Shown here in pieces: positions 57,119-64,000 of a DNA stretch of 64,000 nucleotides. A model generated the notes under the pieces. That model saw nothing but the letters and a program-made list of their open reading frames with translations. It was not told the origin of the DNA and did no database searches. The stretch lies in the NCBI RefSeq assembly GCF_030264295.1, contig NZ_CP127173.1:5091501-5155500 (forward strand), written 5' to 3'. Positions within the stretch are counted from its first letter, which is position 1. The number at the start of each line of letters is the position of its first letter. The position numbers and the translations under genes were made by a program. This stretch comes from Amycolatopsis nalaikhensis (GTDB lineage Bacteria > Actinomycetota > Actinomycetes > Mycobacteriales > Pseudonocardiaceae).

Positions 57119-57484
57119 TCAGAGGTCCTGCTGCCGCAACGCGTCCAAGACCCGGCGTTCCTTTTTGGTCGGACGACCGGCCCCGCGGTCCCGCCGCGCC
57201 ACCGGGATCACCGACTCCGGCGGCGGCTTGGGTGTCCGGTCCACAAAACACGTGGCCGCGTCCGCCGCGCCCACGCGTTTCTGGATCACCCGTACCACGT
57301 CGAGGATCCTGGTCGTCCCGCCGACGCGCAGGCGGACTTCGTCGCCCGGTACCACCGTCGTCGCGGGCTTGGCCGGCTTGTCGTTCACGCGCACGTGTCC
57401 GCCCCGGCACGCCGCCGCGGCGTCCGGACGCGTCTTCGTCAGCCGGACCGCCCAGAGCCAGCGGTCCACTCGGGTCGACTCCAC
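57119..57484 (-). CDS. S4-domain RNA-binding protein, Hsp15-like
   Basis: 121 residues. The S4 fold opens STRVDRWLWAVRLTKTRPDA, with GGHVRVNDKPAKPATTVVPG as the RNA-binding loop. A basic C-terminal tail (ARRDRGAGRPTKKERRVLDA) follows, as in Hsp15/RqcP-like factors. Such proteins bind stalled 50S-tRNA complexes in ribosome rescue. It starts at ATG 57484, divergent from cholesterol oxidase, and is not linked to another gene. A modular hairpin follows its stop. Confidence 0.88.
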   Translation of the reverse strand: MESTRVDRWLWAVRLTKTRPDAAAACRGGHVRVNDKPAKPATTVVPGDEVRLRVGGTTRILDVVRVIQKRVGAADAATCFVDRTPKPPPESVIPVARRDRGAGRPTKKERRVLDALRQQDL

Positions 57485-57551
57485 AGTCGTCCATCATGGC
57501 CCATTCAGCGGCACGCCCGCGCCACCCCGGCAGGTTACTCGTGGGTATATA

Positions 57552-57580
57552 TCGACTTGTCTACACCATCCCGCTATAAC
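57552..57580 (+). promoter_or_regulatory. Cholesterol oxidase promoter
   Basis: TCGACT (57552-57557), 17-base spacer, TATAAC (57575-57580), 34 bases before ATG 57615. GTTACT-CGTG-GGTATA at 57534-57549, just upstream, weakly resembles the ATTACC-type dyads of the envelope block. Confidence 0.55.
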
Positions 57581-57614
57581 TTGTTCTAAATACCTCAACG
57601 GTGAGGACTATCAC

Positions 57615-59237
57615 ATGAGTGACGAACCCGTGTGGAGAACAACTTCTGGCGCTGTTTCCCGTCGTCTCTTCATTGCTGGAACCGGTTCTATCTTGGCGGC
57701 GGCCGCCGTCGGGGGACGGGCCGCCGCGGCATCGCCCGTCATCGCCGACGCGGCTCGCGTGCCCGCCCTCGTCATCGGCTCCGGCTACGGCGGCTCGGTC
57801 GCCGCGCTGCGGCTCGCCGAAGCCGGGATCGACGTCCACCTCGTCGAAATGGGCATGGCCTGGGACACCCCCGGCGCCGACGGCAAGATCTTCGCCAACA
57901 CGACCAGCCCCGACCAGCGCTCGTTCTGGTTGCGCACCAGGACGAAGCAGCCGCTGTCCAACTTCCTCGGCTTCCCGATCGACAAGGACATCCCGCGCTA
58001 CACCGGCATCCTCGACGCGGAGGAGTTCAGCGGGATCACGGTGTACCAGGGCCGCGGCGTCGGCGGCGGGTCGCTCGTCAACGGCGGCATGGCCGTGACG
58101 CCGAAGCGGGAGAACTTCGGCTCGATCCTCCCGACCGTCAACGCCGACGAGATGTACAGCACCTACTACCCGCGCGCGAACGCCGGCCTCGGCGTCGGTC
58201 TCGTCGACCCCGGCTGGTTCGACACCGCCGAGTGCTACCAGTACGCGCGGGTCGGCCGGAAGCACGCGCAGCGGTCCGGGTTCCCGTTCGTGTTCGTCCC
58301 GGACGTCTACGACTGGCGCTACATGGAGCAGGAGCAGGCGAACACCGTGCCGCGGTCGGCGCTGGCCGGGGAAATCCTGTACGGCAACAACTACGGCAAG
58401 AAGTCCCTGCAGAAGACCTACCTGCCGCGGATCGCGGCGACCGGCCGCGTCACCATCTCGCCGCTGCACCGGGTGACGTCTGTGACGCCCGCGTCCGGCG
58501 GGGGCTACACCGTCATGCTGGAACAGCTCACCACGAGCGGCACGGTGTCCGCGACGAAGTCGGTGACGGCGGACAAGGTGTTCTTCGCCGCGGGCAGCGT
58601 CGGCACGAGCAAGCTGCTGGTGAAGCTGAAGGCCACCGGCGCGCTGCCCAACCTCAACGGCGAGGTCGGGAAGGGCTGGGGCGACAACGGGAACGTGATG
58701 TGCGGGCGCGCCAACCACATCTGGGACCCGACCGGCAGCCTCCAGTCGTCGATCCCGTGCGGCGGCATCGACAACTGGGCCGCGGGCGGCGCGTTCGCGG
58801 AGGTCGCGCCGCTGCCGACCGGGATCGAGACGTGGGCGTCGTTCTACCTGTCCATCACGAAGAACCCGAACCGCGCGCAGTTCACCTGGAACCCGGCGAC
58901 CCAGAGCGTCGACCTGAACTGGCAGACGGCGTGGAAGCAGCCGTCCATCGACATGGCGAAGTCCATCTTCGACAAGATCAACGCCAAGGAGGGCACGATC
59001 TACCGGACCGACCTGTTCGGCACGTACAAGATCTGGGGTGACCATCTCACCTACCACCCGCTCGGCGGCGCGGTCCTCGGCAAGGCGACCGACAACTACG
59101 GCAGGCTCGCCGGGTACCAGGGCCTGTACGCGATCGACGGGTCCCTGATCCCCGGCAACACGAGCGTCAACCCGTTCGTCACGATCACGGCCCTGGCCGA
59201 ACGCAACATCGAAAAGATCATCGCCACGGACTTCTAA
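57615..59237 (+). CDS. choD: Secreted cholesterol oxidase, class I (GMC family)
   Basis: 540 residues from ATG 57615, behind GAGG. The Tat signal is SRRLFIAGTGSILAAAAVGG. FAD motif VIGSGYGGSVAALRLAEAG, then VYQGRGVGGGSLVNGGMAVT. Active-site regions known from Streptomyces ChoA are present: the Glu in AFAEVAPLP, the His in YHPLGG and the Asn in SVNPFVTITALAERNIEK. It oxidises and isomerises cholesterol to cholest-4-en-3-one, outside the cell. It is a single-gene unit with its own promoter. Palindrome copy G follows the stop. Confidence 0.94.
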   Translation: MSDEPVWRTTSGAVSRRLFIAGTGSILAAAAVGGRAAAASPVIADAARVPALVIGSGYGGSVAALRLAEAGIDVHLVEMGMAWDTPGADGKIFANTTSPDQRSFWLRTRTKQPLSNFLGFPIDKDIPRYTGILDAEEFSGITVYQGRGVGGGSLVNGGMAVTPKRENFGSILPTVNADEMYSTYYPRANAGLGVGLVDPGWFDTAECYQYARVGRKHAQRSGFPFVFVPDVYDWRYMEQEQANTVPRSALAGEILYGNNYGKKSLQKTYLPRIAATGRVTISPLHRVTSVTPASGGGYTVMLEQLTTSGTVSATKSVTADKVFFAAGSVGTSKLLVKLKATGALPNLNGEVGKGWGDNGNVMCGRANHIWDPTGSLQSSIPCGGIDNWAAGGAFAEVAPLPTGIETWASFYLSITKNPNRAQFTWNPATQSVDLNWQTAWKQPSIDMAKSIFDKINAKEGTIYRTDLFGTYKIWGDHLTYHPLGGAVLGKATDNYGRLAGYQGLYAIDGSLIPGNTSVNPFVTITALAERNIEKIIATDF

Positions 59238-59241
59238 AGCC

Positions 59242-59287
59242 CTCGTGAGTGGAAAACAGTGTTAGAACACTGTTTTCCACTCACGAG
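59242..59287. repeat. 46-bp palindromic element, copy G (stem type 2)
   Basis: 22-bp arms around AG: outer TCGTGAGTG/CACTCACGA, inner GAAAACAGTGTT as in copy B. The outermost pair is C-G here instead of G-C, a compensating change. It separates convergent genes, and the minus-strand CMD gene ends on its TCG-TGA (59283-59281). Confidence 0.9.
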
Positions 59288-59766
59288 CGGTGGGACGGCA
59301 GGACGCAGACCGTGTCCAGGCCCAAGACGTGGTTGAGGCGCCCGAACGCCAGCCACGCGCCCAGGCTCATGCTCAGCTCGACGATCTCCCGCTGGCTGTA
59401 GCAGGCGGACATCCGCTTCCAGAACTCGTCGTCGAGGTTGTGGTGGTCCAGCGCGTACCGCTCGGCGTACTCGGCCGCGAGGCGCGTGCGCTCGTCGAAG
59501 CGGTCCGTCGTGCGCCACTCCGACACCGCGTCCGCGAACTCCGCCTCGACCTTGACGCCGTCGCGTTCGGTGCGCCAGTCCAGGCAGAAGACGCAGCCGT
59601 TGATCTGCGCGATCCGCAGCCGCGCGGCCTCGAACTCGCGCAGCCCCAACGTGGTGTGCTCGTACACCGCCAGCGAGAACTGCGACGCGGCGATCCCGAT
59701 GCCGGGCACCAGTTCGCCCCACACGTACCCGATCGGGTCCTTGCCCTCGGGGATGTCGATGTTCAC
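59281..59766 (-). CDS. CMD/AhpD-family protein with CxxC
   Basis: 161 residues from GTG 59766 (AAGGAGG, five bases upstream), overlapping the DapB-like stop as GTGA. AhpD-like core ARLRIAQINGCVFCLDWRTE, with the CxxC pair intact, then FWKRMSACYSQREIVELSMS. The His of the usual CxxCxxxH is missing at that position (CVFCLDWR). It may reduce peroxides or act on a steroid- or fatty-acid-derived lactone. Coupled with the dehydrogenase upstream. Its last codons lie in palindrome copy G. Confidence 0.85.
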   Translation of the reverse strand: MNIDIPEGKDPIGYVWGELVPGIGIAASQFSLAVYEHTTLGLREFEAARLRIAQINGCVFCLDWRTERDGVKVEAEFADAVSEWRTTDRFDERTRLAAEYAERYALDHHNLDDEFWKRMSACYSQREIVELSMSLGAWLAFGRLNHVLGLDTVCVLPSHRS

Positions 59767-60839
59767 GGACGCCTCCTTCCGAGCTTGCCGGCTGCCGGGC
59801 GCAGCGGGACGTCGAGTGCGTCGTAGAGGCCGGGCTTCGTGGCGGCCAGCCAGTCGATGGCGCCGACGAGCCGTCCGACGGCGGTGGCGTTGCCGCCCGC
59901 CGACCGGTTTTCGCCTTCGTCGTCGGCCTCGACGGTGACCTCGATGCGCGGCCGTCCTTCGATGATCACGCGGTGCGCGCCGTCGCCGCTGGGCGGCGAC
60001 GGCCAGTCCGGCGCGCACGACGGGTGGATGCGCGTGACGTGCTCGATGACGATCCGGGGTTCGCCGTCGACGATGCCCTGCACCTCGAACCGCACCGCGC
60101 CCTGCGTGCCCTTTTCGAACTCACCCATCGTTCGCGTGGACACGGTTTCCTCGAGCGGACGCCGGTCGAGCGTCTCGCGCAGCTCGCTCACCTCGACGCC
60201 GAGGCCGCGCGCGATCAGCCGGACCTGCCCGCCCCACACCATCGACGGCACGCCGGTCATCAGCATCGGCGGGTCGTAGTCCATCGGCTGGCCCATCCCG
60301 ACCAGGTACCGGACGGAGTCGGGCTGCTCGTAGGTCGAGTAGTCGAAGATCTCCTGGCAGCGGATGGCGTCGACGTCCGTGCCTAGCCCGCTGATCAGCA
60401 GCGGCAGCACGTCGTTGCCCCAGCCGGGGTCGACGCCGGAGACGAACAGCGAGCCGCCGCCGTCCTCGATCGCCTTCAGCACCGGCTCGCGCAGTTCCGG
60501 CGGCGCGTTGCGCTGGTCGTAGAGGGGGTAGAGCGCCGGCGTCACGACGACCGCGCCCGCCCGGACCGCGCGCACGATGTCGGCGAGGGCGTCGTCGAAC
60601 CGGACGTCGCCCGAGGCGGCGTAGACGACCGCCCGCGGGCTCGCCGCCAGCACGGACTCGATGTCGTCGGTCGCGGTCACGCCGAGGTCTGCGACACCCG
60701 CGAGCGCGCCCGCGTCCTTGCCGACCTTCGCCGGGTCGTGGACGAGCACCGCGGAGAGCTTCAGCGCCGGGTGGGCGTCGACGGCCCGGATTGCCGCACG
60801 GCCGACGTTGCCCGTGCCCCACACCACTGTGGCGATCAT
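59763..60839 (-). CDS. DapB-like / amine dehydrogenase-type NAD(P) oxidoreductase
   Basis: 358 residues from ATG 60839. Rossmann start VVWGTGNVGRAAIRAVDAHP, then AVVYAASGDVRFDDALADIV, SLFVSGVDPGWGNDVLPLLI and CQEIFDYSTYEQPDSVRYLV. This is the 2,4-diaminopentanoate dehydrogenase/dihydrodipicolinate-reductase-like group, common beside steroid and lipid genes in actinobacteria. It is not true DapB, because the lysine pathway HHxxK region is absent. Divergent from ilvD, with 115 bases between. Substrate unknown; steroid or amine catabolism is likely from context. Confidence 0.8.
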   Translation of the reverse strand: MIATVVWGTGNVGRAAIRAVDAHPALKLSAVLVHDPAKVGKDAGALAGVADLGVTATDDIESVLAASPRAVVYAASGDVRFDDALADIVRAVRAGAVVVTPALYPLYDQRNAPPELREPVLKAIEDGGGSLFVSGVDPGWGNDVLPLLISGLGTDVDAIRCQEIFDYSTYEQPDSVRYLVGMGQPMDYDPPMLMTGVPSMVWGGQVRLIARGLGVEVSELRETLDRRPLEETVSTRTMGEFEKGTQGAVRFEVQGIVDGEPRIVIEHVTRIHPSCAPDWPSPPSGDGAHRVIIEGRPRIEVTVEADDEGENRSAGGNATAVGRLVGAIDWLAATKPGLYDALDVPLRPAAGKLGRRRP

Positions 60840-60954
60840 TTCGCCGAGTTTTCGCCGGTTCGCCCGGGTGCGGGAAGGCTTTCGTTCCGGCCAGCGGACC
60901 GCGCGAAGCCGGGTAGCATGCAGTGCGTCCGAACGTCGTATCGGAGGGCCCGCG

Positions 60955-62646
60955 ATGACGATCGATCCGAAGCCCCGCAGCCGCACGGTGACCGACGGGA
61001 TCGAGGCCGCGCCCGCCCGCGGCATGCTCCGCGCCGTCGGGATGGGGGACGGCGACTGGTCCAAGCCGATCATCGGCGTGGCCAGCTCGTGGAACGAGAT
61101 CACGCCGTGCAACCTGTCGCTGGACCGGCTGGCGCAGGCGGCCAAGGAAGGCGTGCACGCCGGCGGCGGCTATCCGCTGCAGTTCGGCACGATCTCGGTG
61201 TCCGACGGCATCTCGATGGGCCACGACGGGATGCACTTCTCGCTGGTGTCCCGCGAGGTCATCGCCGACTCGGTCGAGACGGTGATGCAGGCCGAGCGCC
61301 TCGACGGCTCGATCCTGCTGGCCGGCTGCGACAAGTCCCTGCCGGGCATGCTGATGGCGGCGGCGCGGCTGGACCTGGCGTCGGTGTTCTTGTACGCGGG
61401 CACGATCGCCCCCGGCTGGGTGAAGCTCACCGACGGCACCGAGAAGGACGTCACGCTGATCGACGCCTTCGAGGCGGTCGGCGCGTGCCGGGCGGGCCGG
61501 CTGCGGGAGGCCGACATGGACCGCATCGAACGCGCCATCTGCCCTGGTGAGGGCGCGTGCGGCGGGATGTACACGGCGAACACGATGGCGTCGGCGGCCG
61601 AGGCGATGGGGATGAGCATGCCGGGGTCGGCCGCGCCGCCGTCCGCGGACCGCCGTCGCGACCACTACGCGCACCTGTCCGGCGAAGCCGTGGTCGGGCT
61701 CCTCGAACGCGGCATCACCGCGCGCGACATCCTCACGCGCGAGGCGTTCGAGAACGCCATCACCGTCGTGATGGCCCTCGGCGGCTCGACGAACGCCGTG
61801 CTGCACCTGCTGGCCATCGCGCACGAGGCGAAGGTTCCCTTGACGCTCGACGACTTCAACCGCGTCGGCGACCGCGTCCCGCACCTGGGCGACCTGAAGC
61901 CGTTCGGCAAGTACGTCATGAACGACATCGACCGCCACGGCGGCATCCCGGTGCTGATGAAGGCGCTGCTCGACGAGGGCCTGATCCACGGCGACGCGCT
62001 GACGGTCACCGGCCGCACGGTCGCGGAGAACCTCGCCGAGCTGGACCCGGATCCCATCGACGGCGAAGTGCTGCGGCGCCTCGACAACCCGCTGCACCCG
62101 ACCGGCGGCATCACCATCCTGCGCGGTTCGCTCGCCCCCGAAGGCGCGGTCGTGAAGTCCGCGGGCTTCGACACGGCGAACTTCGAGGGCCCGGCGCGCG
62201 TGTTCGAGCGCGAGCAGGAGGCGATGGCGGCGTTGAACGAAGGCCGCATCCAGGCCGGCGACGTCGTCGTCATCCGCTACGAGGGCCCCAAGGGCGGCCC
62301 GGGCATGCGCGAGATGCTCGCGATCACGGCGGCGATCAAGGGCGCCGGGCTGGGCCGCGACGTCCTGTTGCTGACCGACGGGCGGTTCTCCGGCGGCACG
62401 ACCGGGCTGTGCATCGGCCACGTCGCGCCGGAGGCGGTCGACGGCGGGCCGATCGCGTTCGTCCGCGACGGCGACCGGATCGCCGTCGACATCAAGGGCC
62501 GCAGCATCGACCTGCTGGTCGACGCGACCGAGCTGGCCCGGCGCCGCGAAGGCTGGGAGCCGCTGCCGAACAAGTTCCCGGAAGGGGTGCTGGGGAAGTA
62601 CGCGAAGCTGGTCCGGTCGTCGTCCTACGGCGCGGTCACGAGCTGA
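60955..62646 (+). CDS. ilvD: Dihydroxy-acid dehydratase
   Basis: 563 residues from ATG 60955 (GGAGGG upstream), full length. Iron-sulphur cysteines lie in ITPCNLSL, AGCDKSLPG and GACGGMYTANTM, the [2Fe-2S] form of IlvD. Other signatures are VSDGISMGHDGMHFSL, GGSTNAVLHLLAIAHEA, GGPGMREMLAI and TDGRFSGGTTGLCIGHVAPE. It dehydrates 2,3-dihydroxy-isovalerate and related acids in valine and isoleucine synthesis in the cytoplasm. No ilv neighbours. No leader peptide or T-box is seen in the upstream gap. The tail overlaps the convergent synthetase gene by 11 bases. Confidence 0.94.
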   Translation: MTIDPKPRSRTVTDGIEAAPARGMLRAVGMGDGDWSKPIIGVASSWNEITPCNLSLDRLAQAAKEGVHAGGGYPLQFGTISVSDGISMGHDGMHFSLVSREVIADSVETVMQAERLDGSILLAGCDKSLPGMLMAAARLDLASVFLYAGTIAPGWVKLTDGTEKDVTLIDAFEAVGACRAGRLREADMDRIERAICPGEGACGGMYTANTMASAAEAMGMSMPGSAAPPSADRRRDHYAHLSGEAVVGLLERGITARDILTREAFENAITVVMALGGSTNAVLHLLAIAHEAKVPLTLDDFNRVGDRVPHLGDLKPFGKYVMNDIDRHGGIPVLMKALLDEGLIHGDALTVTGRTVAENLAELDPDPIDGEVLRRLDNPLHPTGGITILRGSLAPEGAVVKSAGFDTANFEGPARVFEREQEAMAALNEGRIQAGDVVVIRYEGPKGGPGMREMLAITAAIKGAGLGRDVLLLTDGRFSGGTTGLCIGHVAPEAVDGGPIAFVRDGDRIAVDIKGRSIDLLVDATELARRREGWEPLPNKFPEGVLGKYAKLVRSSSYGAVTS

Positions 62647-64000
62647 AGGCGGCTCTGAGCGCGCATTTGTCGACCTTGCCGACCTCGGTGAGCGGCAGCG
62701 CGTCGACGAAGTCCACGCCGCTCGGGACGTAGTGGTCCTGGCCGAAGGCTTTTCGGGCGTGCTCGCGAAGTTCTTCGCTGGTGATCGCCGCGGTGGTGAC
62801 CACGACGGCGTGCAACTCCTGTCCGTCTTCGGTGTCGCGCCCGAAGACGGCCGCGCTCGTGACGGCGGGGTGCGTCGCGAGGGCGTGTTCGACGACGGTC
62901 GAGGGGACCTTGGTGCCGTGCTCGCCGACCACGACGACGTCGTCGGCGCGGTCGAGGAGGTAGAGGTAGCCGTCGTCGTCGAAGCGGCCGAGGTCGCCGG
63001 TGCGGAGCCAGCCGTCGCCGATCGGGGGCGCGCCGAGATAACCGTCCATCATGGACAGTCCGCGGACGAGGACTTCGCCGTCTTCGACGCGGGCTTCCAT
63101 GCCGGGCACGATCCGCCCGACGGAGGTGCGCAGTTCCGGGCGCGCGACGAGTTCGGCGGCGGAGATGCTGGCGATCATCGGGGCTTCGGTGAGGCCGTAG
63201 CCCTGGCCGACGACGGGACCGAAGGCGTCGAGGGCCTGGGCGAGCCGCTGTGGTGGCAGGGGCGCGGCGCCGAGCGAGAGCGACCGCACACTTTCGAGAG
63301 CAGTGCTCTCCCGCGCGGGGTGGTCGAGGACGGCGGCGAGCCGGGGCGGGGTGAGCGAGAGCGTGTCGATCCGGTGTTCCTGGATCGCGTCGAGGACGGC
63401 TTTCGCGTCGAAGCCGTCGTGCAGGACGACGGTGTCGCGCCGGAGGAGGGCGCCGAGGACGGTGGCGTTGCCGGTCATGTGCGTCATGGGGGCGACGAGC
63501 AGGGTGCGTCTGGGGCCGCCGGGGTTGCCGGGGCTCGGGGTGAAGATGTGGGCCATGCCGTCGTAGATGCCGCTGTGGCGGATGAGCTTCGGGGTGCCGG
63601 TGGTGCCACCGGTGGGGAAGAGCAGGCGGACGGCTTCGGGCAGTTCGAGTGGCTCGGGCTCGCCGTCGAGGTCGTCGAGGGTGCGGACGTCGCGGCCGGG
63701 CCAGGCGCCGGGCCGGTCGGTGACGACGGTGGTGACGCCCGCGGCGTCGACGGCGGCCAGCCGGTCGCGGTGTGGCGCCGAAGCCGGGACGAGCAGGACG
63801 GTCGCGCCGCGGAGCAGGGCGGCGAGCTGCACGAGCACGGTCTCGGGCCGGTTGCGCAGGTCGAGCGCGACGGTCCCGGTGCGACCGAGGCCGCCGTGCA
63901 GGCGGCGGAGGCGTGCGCGGGCGTCGTGGAAGGTGGTGACCCGGCCGTCGTGGTGGAAGAGGGGCTGGTCACCACCCGCGTCCAGGGCGGCGAGCACTTT
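62636..64000 (-). CDS. AMP-forming acyl-CoA synthetase, 5' end cut by window edge
   Basis: 454 residues are visible, the 5' end continuing past 64000 (a GTG at 63997 is in frame but may not be the start). ANL superfamily motifs: LLFPTGGTTGTPKLIRHSG (P-loop), VVGQGYGLTEAPMIASIS (A5), GWLRTGDLGRFDDDGYLYLL (the TGD aspartate) and KVDKCALR with the late catalytic Lys (GKVDKCALR). It activates a carboxylic acid to its CoA ester; fatty-acid or aromatic class cannot be told. Convergent with ilvD, 11-base overlap. Confidence 0.9.
   Translation of the reverse strand, partial: KVLAALDAGGDQPLFHHDGRVTTFHDARARLRRLHGGLGRTGTVALDLRNRPETVLVQLAALLRGATVLLVPASAPHRDRLAAVDAAGVTTVVTDRPGAWPGRDVRTLDDLDGEPEPLELPEAVRLLFPTGGTTGTPKLIRHSGIYDGMAHIFTPSPGNPGGPRRTLLVAPMTHMTGNATVLGALLRRDTVVLHDGFDAKAVLDAIQEHRIDTLSLTPPRLAAVLDHPARESTALESVRSLSLGAAPLPPQRLAQALDAFGPVVGQGYGLTEAPMIASISAAELVARPELRTSVGRIVPGMEARVEDGEVLVRGLSMMDGYLGAPPIGDGWLRTGDLGRFDDDGYLYLLDRADDVVVVGEHGTKVPSTVVEHALATHPAVTSAAVFGRDTEDGQELHAVVVTTAAITSEELREHARKAFGQDHYVPSGVDFVDALPLTEVGKVDKCALRAAFSS

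Noticed and set aside
60840..60954. Leader peptide or T-box upstream of ilvD
   Set aside because: No branched-chain codon run, T-box or attenuator hairpin is visible in the 115-base gap.

Overview
The window is high-GC actinobacterial DNA. An arabinogalactan/cell-envelope block (AftD-like arabinofuranosyltransferase, DUF2613, DUF3068, GT4 glycosyltransferase), a Streptomyces-type cholesterol oxidase, ECF41- and SigD/ShbA-type sigma factors and many TTG/GTG starts point to a mycolata-related Pseudonocardiales organism, most likely Amycolatopsis. The genus is inference from gene content. There is no rRNA, tRNA, CRISPR array or convincing prophage.

Layout. 1-5.9 kb: a MarR-controlled MFS exporter, a CMD-family protein, a MocR-type regulator, and a complete IS701-family element (3656-5005) sitting exactly between two convergent stop codons. 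6-21.5 kb: the envelope block, with a VWA/solute-binding fusion, GT-C-like membrane proteins, two methyltransferases, AftD, a flippase, DUF2613, a stand-alone condensation-type acyltransferase, a GT4 enzyme and DUF3068. Several of its promoter regions share an ATTACC-N4-GGTAAT palindrome. 21.7-35.5 kb: stress, regulatory and secreted functions (RidA/MarR, XRE/DUF2975, PucR, beta-helix CBM protein, F420-type reductase, PLP decarboxylase, GH18 chitinase with a DasR-like site, MFS/MerR pair). 35.5-48.7 kb: a small secreted peptide, a LuxR-type regulator, a polysaccharide-lyase-like protein, a GGDEF/EAL protein, an ABC exporter, a decayed amidohydrolase with an internally inverted segment, an ECF41 sigma factor/CMD pair with recognisable promoters, SDR/TetR, and tiny peptide genes. 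49-57.5 kb: two SigD/ShbA-like sigma factors, then an IclR-linked catabolic operon (carrier, CMD, SDR, metal-dependent hydrolase) and an S4 RNA-binding protein. 57.6-64 kb: cholesterol oxidase, a CMD/DapB-like pair, ilvD, and an acyl-CoA synthetase cut by the right edge.

The most unusual structure is non-coding. Seven palindromes of exactly 46 bp share outer arms (TCGTGAGTG/CACTCACGA) but carry three different, internally paired inner stems. They lie at gene ends and supply five in-frame TCG-TGA termini. A second family, built of 30-bp modules (YGAAGG...CCTT, six bases, RTCTGAYG), occurs at 1.7 kb and 57.05 kb. Both look like mobile or duplicating 3'-end elements, possibly two-way terminators. 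None of the inferred regulatory sites has been tested.
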